Notes: generated by a model from the sequence alone, not told the origin. 64,000 bases of DNA from Aliiglaciecola sp. (GCA_028356795.1 JAOMVH010000001.1:24827-88826), one strand, 5' to 3'. Counted from the stretch's first letter, positions 38,658-49,343 are shown. Translations and numbers: made by a program.

Positions 38658-39530
38658 TTATTTTGTCAATTTGGGAATTAACACTGGGGTAGAAGACTTG
38701 TAAGTTTGATAATCAGGGTCATTTTGCCACTTTTGGTCGGCGCGCTGCTCAAGTAACGGGACCCCGCTGACTTTGGTTAGCAACAAGGTAACAAATAAAG
38801 GCGATATTAAGGCGACGTGTTGCCAACCCGTTAAGACCGGCAGGGCAGCAATAGCGACACCAAACCATAGGGCAATTTCACCAAAGTAGTTGGGGTGGCG
38901 GGAATAGGCCCACAAGCCACGTTTTATAAATTGTTTGCGATTGTTAGGGTCTTGTTTAAAACGAAATTTTTGATCATCTGCTATTACCTCAAACAAGAAT
39001 CCAAACAGCCATATTGCTAAGCCGCACCACGTCAGCCAATGGGTGTGTGCTTGTTGAGTTGAAGTGATCACTGTAAGGGCTGCGCCTGCCGTGATTAACA
39101 CCCACAAGCCTTGTAGGGTCCAGGCGGCAAAAAAGCGATATTTATCTGGCTTGATTTCATCAAAACGTCCGTCTAGGCCATCTTTGTTTATACGCATAAA
39201 CAAAAAGGTACCTAGTCGTGCTGCCCAGATCACCACCATGGCCGCTAGCAGTATGGATGTGACCGATAGTTGAGGTTGGCTATTGAGGGCGTAAAACGTC
39301 ACTGTGATAAAGGTGACACTGCCGGTTAAATCATAAAAGCGTTCGGTTTGTTTTAAATAAGCAGGAATAAATGCTAACCATTGAATGCCAAATGCCAAGA
39401 TGGCGCATATTGCTATGGTTGATAACGGGCCTGCGTGAGTTTGCAGATATTGTGCCGAAACAACCAGCCCAATGCTAATTGCTAGGGATATCAATAATAC
39501 GACCAACGCTCTTACTTGACTGTTTTGCAT
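38658..39530 (-). CDS. DUF1295 family membrane protein (steroid 5-alpha-reductase-like)
   Basis: 290 aa; GLWAYSRHPNYFGEIALWFGVAI and FEVIADDQKFRFK motifs. Confidence 0.9.
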   Translation of the reverse strand: MQNSQVRALVVLLISLAISIGLVVSAQYLQTHAGPLSTIAICAILAFGIQWLAFIPAYLKQTERFYDLTGSVTFITVTFYALNSQPQLSVTSILLAAMVVIWAARLGTFLFMRINKDGLDGRFDEIKPDKYRFFAAWTLQGLWVLITAGAALTVITSTQQAHTHWLTWCGLAIWLFGFLFEVIADDQKFRFKQDPNNRKQFIKRGLWAYSRHPNYFGEIALWFGVAIAALPVLTGWQHVALISPLFVTLLLTKVSGVPLLEQRADQKWQNDPDYQTYKSSTPVLIPKLTK

Positions 39531-39563
39531 GTGATTTTCCCATCAACGACTTAATGATTGTTG

Positions 39564-40400
39564 TTATATATTAATATCGAGGTGATATCCCGCATATTTA
39601 CGCATATTAATGACTCGGTCGTTGTCCAGTAGCAGATATTGTCCTTTGATGCCGTTTAGCACGCCTTCAAATGCTAGCTCTTTGTCTAAGTTAATAGACT
39701 TTATTTTTTCAGGATAGTGGTCAACTGGAAAGGTAATATCGACAGGATCTAAATCCACCATGTTAACTGCCTGAATACCGTGCTCACTGGCAATATTTTC
39801 TAAATCATATTCCACATAATTGAATAGTTGTTCCCGTAGCGCCACCAGATCGACTTTATCTGGTTCACCTTTTAACATGGTTCGCCAGTTAGTTTTATCC
39901 GCGATATGTTGTTTAAAAGCCGTTTCGACTAGGCCACTCACCAAGCGGTTTTTAACCCGTAAAATCGCCAAAGCTTGGGTTGCACCTTGGTCAATCCAAC
40001 GACTCGATATGCCATCTGTCACGTGCCGTGTGATACCGATTTTGGTTGTGCCTGTATTGGCTAGATAAACGAAGTGATCACTCATACAGTTTGCCTCACC
40101 CCATTCGGGTTCACGGCAGGTTCCTTGATCGTAGTGGCAGGTTTCAGGTTTGATTATACAGGTGTCGCATTGAGCCAGTTTCATTAAACAGCGATAGCAA
40201 TAGCCTTGATTAAAACTCTTTTTAGTTTTGCTTTTGCAATGAATACAGTTAATCGTTTGATTAAAGTTGACTTGGATGGTCTGGCCCACCAGGGATGTCA
40301 TGCTTAGCAACTGATCACCAATAGGCAGTTGGTAGTCAACGGCTTCACCTACTTGTGCCACTGCCTGCATTTTTTTGATATTGCCACTATACGCTGTCAT
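39564..40400 (-). CDS. DUF2797 domain-containing protein
   Basis: 278 aa; C-rich CIHCKSKTKKSFNQGYCYRC and VYLANTGTTKIGITR...RWIDQGATQA. Confidence 0.85.
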   Translation of the reverse strand: MTAYSGNIKKMQAVAQVGEAVDYQLPIGDQLLSMTSLVGQTIQVNFNQTINCIHCKSKTKKSFNQGYCYRCLMKLAQCDTCIIKPETCHYDQGTCREPEWGEANCMSDHFVYLANTGTTKIGITRHVTDGISSRWIDQGATQALAILRVKNRLVSGLVETAFKQHIADKTNWRTMLKGEPDKVDLVALREQLFNYVEYDLENIASEHGIQAVNMVDLDPVDITFPVDHYPEKIKSINLDKELAFEGVLNGIKGQYLLLDNDRVINMRKYAGYHLDINI

Positions 40401-40596
40401 TGTTTCCTCTTTTTTGATTAATTGGTTCTAGGGTAAAATACGGCATGCTAATTCGCATTTTATACACTAAGGCCAGCCTTTTTATAGTAACCCGATGTGC
40501 CACAACGAGAAAGATGAACCGTCTGCAAATTTGCGATTGGGGTTATTGGTCTATATGCTCGTTGGTCAAACGTAGAATGTTTTAAAAGGATTGTGA

Positions 40597-41067
40597 ATGA
40601 GAATCATCTTGATATTGGCTACTTTGCTATCTTTTCACGCATCAAGTTACGAGCTGTATTTAGTGCGCCATTTCGAAAAACGAACGGACGAGGCTAATCC
40701 AAGATTGACCGAACAGGGTCAAGCTCGCGCACAAGCGTTGGTGGCATTATTGAGCGACAAAGATATCAAACACATTTACAGTACTGATTATCGACGCACA
40801 CAACAAACGGCTACGCCTATCTCTAATGCTTTGGGTTTGCCTATATTGGCTTATCCTCCTCGAGATTTGAGTGGGTTTGCCTCTAGCCTGTTAGCTAACA
40901 AACAAAACAGTGTCATCGTCGGGCACAGCAATACCACGCCGCAATTAATTAAATTGTTGGGCGGTAAAACAACCCCCATTGCTGAAAGTGAATATGGCGA
41001 GTTGTTTGTCTTAATTATGTTGCCCGAGTCGGTCATAACCCAATCGGTTCAAGTAGGACGCCCCTAG
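40597..41067 (+). CDS. Exported histidine phosphatase family protein (SixA/phosphoglycerate mutase-like)
   Basis: 156 aa; signal peptide; LVRHFEK, STDYRRTQQTATPI, VIVGHSNTTPQLI. Confidence 0.85.
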   Translation: MRIILILATLLSFHASSYELYLVRHFEKRTDEANPRLTEQGQARAQALVALLSDKDIKHIYSTDYRRTQQTATPISNALGLPILAYPPRDLSGFASSLLANKQNSVIVGHSNTTPQLIKLLGGKTTPIAESEYGELFVLIMLPESVITQSVQVGRP

Positions 41068-41161
41068 TTAGTTCAAATTTTTTTGAATCACTACAGCCTG
41101 TTACGCATTCAAGATACAATACCCCTATATCAGATGTAATACAGGCCAATTCATCATCGTC

Positions 41162-43531
41162 ATGGATAAACACCGACATGGCTTTATTCTTACCAGAAAA
41201 CACTTTGAACGTAATAAAAAAACCTACGTTGAGTTTTGGTTAAGCACGCCCGATGGACCGGCAAGGGTGGTCACGGCAGCACAGCAACTTGTGTTGTTTG
41301 TGAGTCGTGACGAGCTTGCTGATGCACTGGCCTGTGTTATGCAGGCTGATCTTCATGTTGAATATAAATCTTTGCAACTGAAAACCTTTGATCAGCATTT
41401 AGTGGCAGGACTCTATTTTGCCCAATCGTCACACTACTATCGTGCCCGCGATTTACTTAAACATGCACATATTACCGCCTTCGAAAACGATATAAAGCCT
41501 GCTGATCGTTATATGATGGAGCGATTTGTGAGCGCAGGTGCGCAGTTCACCGGTCGCACAGTGACGTCGGTTGTTCGACCGCGTTACGTGGAACTGAGTC
41601 AAGCAAAACTGAAACCGTCTAATTATATTCCCACACTCTCATTGTTGTCGCTGGATATTGAATGCAGCCTAGAAGGAGAGCTCTATTCAGTGGGCTTAAG
41701 TGGTGGTAAATTTGAATCAGTTATTATGATAGGAGAGCAACAACCAACTGATATTAATTACATCCAATGGGTAGCCGATGAACACCAGTTGTTAAAAGCC
41801 TTAGTGACAGCGATTCAGAAGGTCGACCCGGACATTATCATCGGTTGGAATGTAGTTAATTTTGATTTCAAGGTTTTGGTTGAGCGAGCCAATCTTCATG
41901 GTATGAAACTGCTCTTGGGCAGAGATCACACTGACGTCAATTTTCGAGCGCCACGCCCAGATAGCAACCAGTCTTTTGTTAGCATTGCCGGTAGGGTAGT
42001 GATAGACGGTATTGACAGTTTAAAAACAGCCACCTATCAGTTTGAAAGTTTTACCTTAGAAAATGTCGCTCAAACCTTACTGAAAGTGGGTAAAGACACC
42101 CATGATGTGGATAATCGGATGGAGTCAATCACTCACGACTTTCATCACAATAAAGTGAAACTAGCCAAGTACAACCTGCAAGATTGTGTGCTAGTGGAGC
42201 GCATTTTTGAACATTCAAAATTGATGGACTATTTGTTATTACGCAGCCAAATGACAGGTCTTGAATTGGATCGTATAGGCGGCTCGGTGGCGGCATTTAT
42301 GAATTTGTATTTGCCCAAATTACACCGCGCAGGTTATGTGTCGCCCAATCGACCTAAGGATGGAGGTTTAGCAAGCCCAGGCGGTTATGTGATGGATTCC
42401 AGGCCGGGACTATATCGCCATGTACTTGTGCTGGACTTTAAGAGTCTTTATCCATCGATCATTCGTACTTTTAAGATTGATCCATTGGGGCTGACGGAAG
42501 GGCTATTGTCGCCAGATTCGGCAATACCTGGATTCCGCGGAGCAAAGTTCTCCAGAGACAAACACTTTTTACCCGATATTATTACACAGCTGTGGCAACA
42601 GCGGGATGAGGCCAAAAAGAACCAAGACTCAGCACGTTCACAAGCCATAAAAATCATTATGAATTCGTTTTATGGTGTATTGGGTTCAGGGGGATGTCCG
42701 TTTTATGATACTCGCTTGGCGAGCTCAATCACACTCAGGGGGCACGAGATCATGCAAACGACGGCTGCATGGATCACTGAGCAAGGTTACCATGTGATTT
42801 ACGGTGACACCGACTCCACTTTTGTGTGGTTAGAAAATGTGGATGATGTTAAACAAGCTAGAGAGATTGGTATATCGCTGCAACAGATGATTAATCAGCG
42901 ATGGGAGCAAAAATTAGAGGATGAATTTGATTTACCTTGTGCCTTAGAAATAGAGTTTGAAACCCTGTTTGAAACTTTTTTGATGCCAACCATTAGAGGC
43001 TCAGAGATGGGCAGCAAAAAACGTTATGCCGGTATCAAACGTGATGCCAGTGGCAATACAAAATTGGTCTTCAAAGGACTTGAAACGGTGCGCTCAGACT
43101 GGACCGCCCTAGCAAAAGATTTTCAAATGACCTTATATCAAATGGTTTTTGATAAACAAGATGTGTCTGACTTCATATTGCAAACATTGATCGCCATCCG
43201 TAGTGGGGAGAGAGATAAAGAACTAGTTTATCGCAAACGCCTTAGACAGAAGTTGACGATGTATACCAAGAATGTTCCGCCTCATGTCAAAGCTGCGCGC
43301 ATTGCTGACAGCCAAAATCAAAAATTGGGTAAACCACTTCGTTACCAACACAAAGGGTGGATACAGTATGTGATCACCTTTGATGGGCCCCAACCTATCG
43401 ATTACATATCGTCCAATCTTGATTACGAGCACTACATCGATAAACAAATTCGTCCCATTGCTGAGGGAATATTACCCTTTATTGGTTTGTCATTTGACGC
43501 TCTGACAAGCCAACAAATGGGCTTATTTTAA
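41162..43531 (+). CDS. polB: DNA polymerase II (family B)
   Basis: 789 aa; LSLDIECS exonuclease motif, DFKSLYPSIIRTFKIDP, YGDTDSTFVWL polymerase motifs. Confidence 0.97.
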   Translation: MDKHRHGFILTRKHFERNKKTYVEFWLSTPDGPARVVTAAQQLVLFVSRDELADALACVMQADLHVEYKSLQLKTFDQHLVAGLYFAQSSHYYRARDLLKHAHITAFENDIKPADRYMMERFVSAGAQFTGRTVTSVVRPRYVELSQAKLKPSNYIPTLSLLSLDIECSLEGELYSVGLSGGKFESVIMIGEQQPTDINYIQWVADEHQLLKALVTAIQKVDPDIIIGWNVVNFDFKVLVERANLHGMKLLLGRDHTDVNFRAPRPDSNQSFVSIAGRVVIDGIDSLKTATYQFESFTLENVAQTLLKVGKDTHDVDNRMESITHDFHHNKVKLAKYNLQDCVLVERIFEHSKLMDYLLLRSQMTGLELDRIGGSVAAFMNLYLPKLHRAGYVSPNRPKDGGLASPGGYVMDSRPGLYRHVLVLDFKSLYPSIIRTFKIDPLGLTEGLLSPDSAIPGFRGAKFSRDKHFLPDIITQLWQQRDEAKKNQDSARSQAIKIIMNSFYGVLGSGGCPFYDTRLASSITLRGHEIMQTTAAWITEQGYHVIYGDTDSTFVWLENVDDVKQAREIGISLQQMINQRWEQKLEDEFDLPCALEIEFETLFETFLMPTIRGSEMGSKKRYAGIKRDASGNTKLVFKGLETVRSDWTALAKDFQMTLYQMVFDKQDVSDFILQTLIAIRSGERDKELVYRKRLRQKLTMYTKNVPPHVKAARIADSQNQKLGKPLRYQHKGWIQYVITFDGPQPIDYISSNLDYEHYIDKQIRPIAEGILPFIGLSFDALTSQQMGLF

Positions 43532-43534
43532 GCA

Positions 43535-43762
43535 TTAGTGCGGGTGATAGGAATCATCACTAAAGTCTGGATAGGTATCAATACCAAGGGCTTTGTACAG
43601 CAAACAAACACCAAAGCTGCTGGTGAAAAACAGTGCGCTACCAACAACAGCAAATATGATACTTACCGTGGTGCCGTACAGTCCTTCAAACGCCAGTGCC
43701 AGCAACACACATGCAACAATTGAGCGAATGGCTGTGTCTAATATACCGATATTCTGTTTCAT
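43535..43762 (-). CDS. DUF2892 (YgaP-like) membrane protein
   Basis: MKQNIGILDTAIRSIVACVLLALAF...GVCLLYKALGIDT; likely start ATG 43762. Confidence 0.75.
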   Translation of the reverse strand: MKQNIGILDTAIRSIVACVLLALAFEGLYGTTVSIIFAVVGSALFFTSSFGVCLLYKALGIDTYPDFSDDSYHPH

Positions 43763-43914
43763 ATTTGTCTCCTTAAGTGATGTGCTTATGTTATTACCGA
43801 CAATCAAATAGCGTATTGATCTGAGTCAAGAGTCTGTAATATCTCAATGACCTGTTTTAAAACGCTTCGACTAACGGTATATTTGTTTTTTCATCATTTA
43901 AAAGGTTGATCAAC

Positions 43915-44289
43915 TTGGCACATATTATTGTTGTGGACGATGACCAAATAACGTTGGAACTTCTTCAATTGATTTTGGAAGAGTTCATCGATGGCACTAT
44001 CATTACGTTTGGTGGTGGAACTGAAGCGATTGAGTATCTAAAAAATAACGACGTGAACAACATTGACCTCGTTATATGTGATTGGCAGATGCCAAAGCAT
44101 GATGGCTTACAAGTGCTTGCTGCATTGAGAGAAAAAACCCAAGACGTGCCTTTCTTAATGTTGACCGGCAATGCCACAAGGGAGCTAGTTATTGCTGCTC
44201 GTAAAGCCGGCGCATCAGAATTTATTGCTAAACCATTTAAAAATCGTGATTTAACTGAAAAAGTGAATCGACTACTGGGTGACAGCTGA
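43915..44289 (+). CDS. Single-domain response regulator (CheY-like)
   Basis: TTG start (AAGG upstream); VVDDDQITLELL, LVICDWQMPKHDGLQVL, FIAKPF. Confidence 0.88.
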   Translation: MAHIIVVDDDQITLELLQLILEEFIDGTIITFGGGTEAIEYLKNNDVNNIDLVICDWQMPKHDGLQVLAALREKTQDVPFLMLTGNATRELVIAARKAGASEFIAKPFKNRDLTEKVNRLLGDS

Positions 44290-44327
44290 CACCCAATCCA
44301 ACTTATCTCGACCCTCAAGGAAAAATC

Positions 44328-45452
44328 ATGCAGTTTGATGATGTCATTGACCGATCTTCCACTTTCGCCTTCAAATGGGAAAAATACAAAGGTACAGACA
44401 TAATTCCAATGTGGGTGGCCGATACAGAGTTTTCGAGCCCACAGCCTATTATTGATGCGCTACACGAGCGAGTTTCTCACGGCCTATTTGGTTATACCTT
44501 GCCGTCTCAATACACGCCTGCTAATGATGCGGTTGTGAGATGGTTGAAGGACAAACATGATTGGCATATTCAAGCCGACTGGATTGTTTGGACTCCGGGT
44601 GTTGTCCCAGCGTTTAATGTTGCCTGTAAAGCCTATTGTCAAGAAGGCGATGCGGTGATGGTGCAAACGCCCAATTACCCGCCTCTTCGTGCCGCCGCAG
44701 GTATCAATAAATTAACTCGAATTGAAATTGACACGATTGAACAAAACGGCCGTTGGACATTAGATTTTAAACAGCTCGCAGAGCAAGCGCAGCGCCCTGA
44801 ATGTAAGCTTTTCATCGTATGTAACCCAATGAACCCTGTTGGTTCAGTGCTTAGTGAAGAGGACTTGGCAGAAGTTGCACGCATCTGCGCTGAAAATGAT
44901 GTAACACTTTGTTCGGATGAAATCCACTGTGACCTTATTTTGGATGAGAGTAAACGTCATCTGCCTGCGGGTAATATCAAAGGGTTAGAGCAGCGTTCCG
45001 TAACACTCATGGCAGCGAGTAAAACCTTTAATATCGCGGGTTTAGGCACGTCTTTTGCAATCATTCCTGACGCAAAACTACGCAAACAATTTATCGCCGC
45101 CACCCAGGGGTTTGTACCTTGGGCTAATGTGATGGGCTTGGTTGCTACTGAAGTTGCGTTCACCCAATGTGATGAATGGCATCAGCAGCTTCTTGATTAC
45201 TTACGACAGAACCTTGCTTACATCGAGCAACAAGTTGAACAAATTGATGGTCTGCGCATGCTCAAAGTCGACGCCACCTATCTTGCATGGATCGATGCCA
45301 GTGGATTGGGCGTTGAAAACCCGCAAAAATATTTTGAAGACAAAGGTGTGGGGCCATCACCGGGCGTCGATTTTGGCAATAAGCAATTTGTCAGGATTAA
45401 TTTTGGTTGTCCGAAAAGTATGTTGAAAGAAGCGTTTGCACGACTAAAATAA
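44328..45452 (+). CDS. PatB/MalY-type PLP-dependent aminotransferase/C-S lyase
   Basis: 374 aa; PMWVADTEFSSPQPIIDAL, CNPMNPVG, CSDEIHCDL, MAASKTFNIAGL. Confidence 0.92.
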   Translation: MQFDDVIDRSSTFAFKWEKYKGTDIIPMWVADTEFSSPQPIIDALHERVSHGLFGYTLPSQYTPANDAVVRWLKDKHDWHIQADWIVWTPGVVPAFNVACKAYCQEGDAVMVQTPNYPPLRAAAGINKLTRIEIDTIEQNGRWTLDFKQLAEQAQRPECKLFIVCNPMNPVGSVLSEEDLAEVARICAENDVTLCSDEIHCDLILDESKRHLPAGNIKGLEQRSVTLMAASKTFNIAGLGTSFAIIPDAKLRKQFIAATQGFVPWANVMGLVATEVAFTQCDEWHQQLLDYLRQNLAYIEQQVEQIDGLRMLKVDATYLAWIDASGLGVENPQKYFEDKGVGPSPGVDFGNKQFVRINFGCPKSMLKEAFARLK

Positions 45453-45525
45453 CTGCCAATGGAATACCTGAGCTAGACACTGGATTGCGAGCCCCTAGAG
45501 CCGCGCTATCAAAATTCGTCTTGGC

Positions 45526-46722
45526 TCAGGTAAAAAGACTCACTAGCTTATACAAGCCAAGTGCAGAAACAAACGCAACTATCGCACCACCAACCAGGTT
45601 GCCAACCAATCCATTTCTATGTTCTTCCATTAGCGATGCATTGTTTAATGTCCAGATTAAGAATATAGCTATCACTGGCAGTAATAACCCATTGGTTGCT
45701 TGGGCAAATAGAATCGCCGCAAGGGGTTTAATTCCCATGCTTGCAAACAACACACCGGCAAGCATCACTATTATCCAGACGATTTTAAAGGGTTTGTCAT
45801 CCAGTGAACTGGACCATCCTAGTGCCCCAGTTACCGCATAGGCCGCAGCCAGAGGTGCCGTAATCGCACTGGTTAATCCCGCTGCGAATAAACCACACGC
45901 AAAAAACATATCGGCATAACCACCTAATAGCGGCGTGAGCTGGGTCGCTATATTACTCGCATCAACCTGAGTTTGTGTGGCAAAAAAAGCGGTAGCGGCG
46001 CAGGAAAAAATAGCTAGCGTAACTAATCCGCCCAATCCGATTGATAATCCTGCATCGATACGATTATTCGATATGGCTTGGTGGGTATTTTGCGCCGTGT
46101 CTTTTGTTTTGGCTACAATGCTAGCGTGCAAAAACAAGTTGTAAGGCACTACTGTGGTGCCAACCAATGCAATTACCATTAATGCGCTGCCGGAGGGGAT
46201 TGAAAACGACACTGCGCCATTGAGCATTTCGCCCATATTAGGACTTGCTATGATCATGGTTGAGACAAAAACCAAGGACATTAGCAACACCAACGAGATT
46301 AACGCCCGCTCAATTAGTTTGTATTTTCCGCTGATAAGTAACAGTGATGCGGCTAAGGCTAATATCCATACCCAAATGGTCAAATCAATATCGCTTAGCG
46401 TTGCAAGGCCCAATGCCGCGCCGGTTAAATTGCCAGCTTGATACGCCGCATTGCCAACACCAATGGCGCTTACCACCAAAAATACCGCGCCTAATTTGTA
46501 CATGCCAGAAAATTGATTACGAATAGCTTCGGCTAAGCCGCTACCTGTCACCAGGCCCAAGCGAGACGCCATTTCTTGCAATACGAAGGTAGCGATTACA
46601 GAAAACAATAAAGCCCAAACCAGCGCAAAGCCATAATTTCCACCGGCAAGTGTTGCGGTTGTGACAGTGCCGGGGCCAATAAATGCGGCAGTGATTAGCA
46701 GTGCAGGTCCAAATTTTTTCAT
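45526..46722 (-). CDS. Nramp family divalent metal transporter
   Basis: 398 aa; FIGPGTVTTATLAGGNYGFALVWALLFS and multiple TM segments. Confidence 0.9.
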   Translation of the reverse strand: MKKFGPALLITAAFIGPGTVTTATLAGGNYGFALVWALLFSVIATFVLQEMASRLGLVTGSGLAEAIRNQFSGMYKLGAVFLVVSAIGVGNAAYQAGNLTGAALGLATLSDIDLTIWVWILALAASLLLISGKYKLIERALISLVLLMSLVFVSTMIIASPNMGEMLNGAVSFSIPSGSALMVIALVGTTVVPYNLFLHASIVAKTKDTAQNTHQAISNNRIDAGLSIGLGGLVTLAIFSCAATAFFATQTQVDASNIATQLTPLLGGYADMFFACGLFAAGLTSAITAPLAAAYAVTGALGWSSSLDDKPFKIVWIIVMLAGVLFASMGIKPLAAILFAQATNGLLLPVIAIFLIWTLNNASLMEEHRNGLVGNLVGGAIVAFVSALGLYKLVSLFT

Positions 46723-46823
46723 TTGTGATGTTTAGGTTGTTAAATGAAGTGTCATAACGATTACGGTATCAAGGATAGTGGGGAATTGGTAGCTGGGGTT
46801 CGGGAAACTCAAAGGTACAAAAA

Positions 46824-46866
46824 CAAAAAAGCGAAGCAGGTTTGACCCTGCTTCGCTTTTATTTTT
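46824..46866 (-). terminator. Rho-independent terminator downstream of the TonB receptor
   Basis: aaagcgaagcagg-tttga-ccctgcttcgcttt strong stem with A/T tracts on both sides. Confidence 0.9.
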
Positions 46867-46879
46867 ACCGCTATGGGTA

Positions 46880-49147
46880 TTAGAAATTCATTCTAGCACC
46901 GACCACAATTGAACGGCCCGGCAATGGTGCATCATCTTTAATAAACGATGAATGCACACGTGCTTCACGATCAGTTAGGTTATTACCTCTGGCGAACAAT
47001 ACCAGTTCATTCTCACCAATATCGAGGTAGTAGTTAAATGATGCATTGACTAATGTATAGCCTTGAGTGACAGTCTCGAACTCGGCGATATCATCTTGCT
47101 TACCATAGTAGGTTGCGCCTATTTCTGCATGCCATGAGTCTTCTTCCCAGTGCAATTCAGCACCAAATCTAAGTGGTGGAATGCGCGGTACATTTTGACC
47201 ATCTGAAAGCTCTGCTCTGGTCACATCGGCAAAGGTTTCCAAGCGTAGGTTGTCGTTGAAGTGCCAATCTACTTCTATTTCTAAGCCATAAATATCGGCG
47301 TCTTGTTGACGAGTGATGAAGATCGGTAACTCTTCTTCATCATGCTCTTCACCCTCATGCTCGTCATCGTGATCTTCTTCGCCTTCATGCTCTTCGTCGT
47401 GCTCATCTTCATGACCATGTTCTTCTTCTACAAATAAACCGCTGTTTTGCTGAAAAAGATAATCACCAACCTGGTTATAGAAAACACTAAAGGTTGCTTC
47501 GACATGCTCAGATGTCAGGTGATAAGTGAGGTCCAAATTGTTTGACACTTCTTTTTTCACGCTGCGTGTACGTGTGGCAATTTCATATTCGTCAGAGTCT
47601 TGTTCTTGCTCAATATCGAACCCGGCACCCAACTCAAAGGTACGTGTGGCGATATGCAGACCATTTGAAAATACTTCTGCGGCAGAAGGCGCTCTTTGTG
47701 AATGAGCAAAGTTAAACGCAAGAATGTTATCGTCATCAAGCGTCCAAACCGCTCCGGCAGATAAGCTTATTGCAGAGAAGTCTTCATCTTCAAAGAATAT
47801 TTCCTCGTCATGATGCTCTTCTTCTCCCGCATGCTCTTCTTCGTGCTCTTCATGTTCAAAGAAGGCGTTATCAACACTGATCTCAGTGTATTCGTATCGT
47901 GCGCCTAATTGATAAAGCACGTCACCCACTTTCTTTTCTTCTAACACAAACAACGAGTATGCATCTGTTTCTGAGGCAGGTGTAAAGGCCTCTTCACCTA
48001 AAGCTTCAAAGTCGCTATTGGTATAATCGATACCGATGACACCTTCCCAACCATTTACTATCTTGTGTTTTGCCCACAAACGAGATTCTAGTGATTCATT
48101 GCTAAATGTCGTGCCGACTTCTCCATCTTCTATTTCACTGTGTTGGTAATCGGTGTAAGCATTTCTGAAACGCACCTCGGTGAACATTCCATCAAGGTTT
48201 TTCCAATCAAACAGCATTTGATAACGATCTTGATTTAGACGCCCAAAGATAACCTCTTCTTCGCCTTCTTCATGTTCCTCATCATGCTCTTCTTCACCCT
48301 CATGCTCATCGCCATGTTCGTCTTCGTGACCATGTGCGTGACCCGGAATACCATATTCGCTTTCCAGATTACCGAAGGCAAAGGCAGCATTAAATGAATC
48401 TGTCGCCCAACCAATACCGGCGTTGAAGCCGTTTGCGTCAATAAAGGAATTCTCCAAAACACCAGAATCGTCTTCTTCGCCAAGCTCTGCAGGACCAGGA
48501 ATATCGTAATTGTCTGTTTCACGATCAAACGCATCAAAGTGCCATACAAATCCATTCTTTCCACCGTCTACATTCACATTAAACAGATCTTCACTAGAAA
48601 CTGAATCGTGTAAGTAACTGACTTTTCCCTCGATTTTTTCGAGTTGGCGGGTTGGCAATCGGTCATCGACCACATTAACCACACCAGCGATTGCACCACT
48701 TCCGTAAAGCAGTGTGGCTGGGCCACGCAATACTTCGATTTGACGTGCATTCGAAGTTTCAGTAGAGACGATATGATCAGGTCCTACCCGAGATGCATCA
48801 GACACATCCAAACCATTTTGCAATACTTTGATTCTAGGACCATCCAAGCCACGAATAATCGGACTACTTGAAACTGGGCCAAAATAGGTACTGTGTACGC
48901 CAGGAATATTTTTAAGGGTTTCACCCAAAGTTGGTGCAATACGAGACTCTAAGTCTTCTCCCACAATCACAGAAACAGGTGTCGCTGATTCCAGTACCTT
49001 TCTATTCAGTGGACTGGCTGTGACGACTACGGTTTCTATATCTTGCTCATCTTTTTGAGTCGGCTTAGTTTGCGCAAGTGTTGGACTGCTGAGTCCAAGT
49101 GCAAGTGAAATAGCACTGACCGCAAATGTCTTTCTGGCTGTGAACAC
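46880..49147 (-). CDS. His/Glu-rich TonB-dependent receptor, probable zinc receptor (ZnuD-like)
   Basis: 755 aa; plug domain, three acidic His-rich loops (HAHGHEDEHGDEHEGEEEHDEEHEEGEEE and others), terminal MNF; Zur-box-like sites upstream. Confidence 0.85.
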   Translation of the reverse strand: MFTARKTFAVSAISLALGLSSPTLAQTKPTQKDEQDIETVVVTASPLNRKVLESATPVSVIVGEDLESRIAPTLGETLKNIPGVHSTYFGPVSSSPIIRGLDGPRIKVLQNGLDVSDASRVGPDHIVSTETSNARQIEVLRGPATLLYGSGAIAGVVNVVDDRLPTRQLEKIEGKVSYLHDSVSSEDLFNVNVDGGKNGFVWHFDAFDRETDNYDIPGPAELGEEDDSGVLENSFIDANGFNAGIGWATDSFNAAFAFGNLESEYGIPGHAHGHEDEHGDEHEGEEEHDEEHEEGEEEVIFGRLNQDRYQMLFDWKNLDGMFTEVRFRNAYTDYQHSEIEDGEVGTTFSNESLESRLWAKHKIVNGWEGVIGIDYTNSDFEALGEEAFTPASETDAYSLFVLEEKKVGDVLYQLGARYEYTEISVDNAFFEHEEHEEEHAGEEEHHDEEIFFEDEDFSAISLSAGAVWTLDDDNILAFNFAHSQRAPSAAEVFSNGLHIATRTFELGAGFDIEQEQDSDEYEIATRTRSVKKEVSNNLDLTYHLTSEHVEATFSVFYNQVGDYLFQQNSGLFVEEEHGHEDEHDEEHEGEEDHDDEHEGEEHDEEELPIFITRQQDADIYGLEIEVDWHFNDNLRLETFADVTRAELSDGQNVPRIPPLRFGAELHWEEDSWHAEIGATYYGKQDDIAEFETVTQGYTLVNASFNYYLDIGENELVLFARGNNLTDREARVHSSFIKDDAPLPGRSIVVGARMNF

Positions 49148-49191
49148 GACGTTTTCCTCTGTGTATGATGCTTATTTTGTTTTTTTGGAAT

Positions 49192-49204
49192 GTTATACTG
49201 TAAC
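49192..49204. promoter_or_regulatory. Putative Zur box (imperfect) GTTATACTGTAAC
   Basis: Compared with the known enterobacterial Zur core GTTATANTATAAC; one mismatch in the core. Confidence 0.65.
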
Positions 49205-49208
49205 AATG

Positions 49209-49221
49209 GTTATATTATAAC
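49209..49221. promoter_or_regulatory. Putative Zur box GTTATATTATAAC
   Basis: Exact match to GTTATANTATAAC, 62 bp upstream of the His-rich TonB receptor start. Confidence 0.8.
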
Positions 49222-49343
49222 GTTATGCTCTGGCAGTTTGTCAATTGATTTTGTGCGCTTGTGAGTTAAAACACTTAATTATGCGATAAACCTACTATAT
49301 CATTGTTATCATTCATGGGATCTCGCATTGTAGGAAAGACAGT

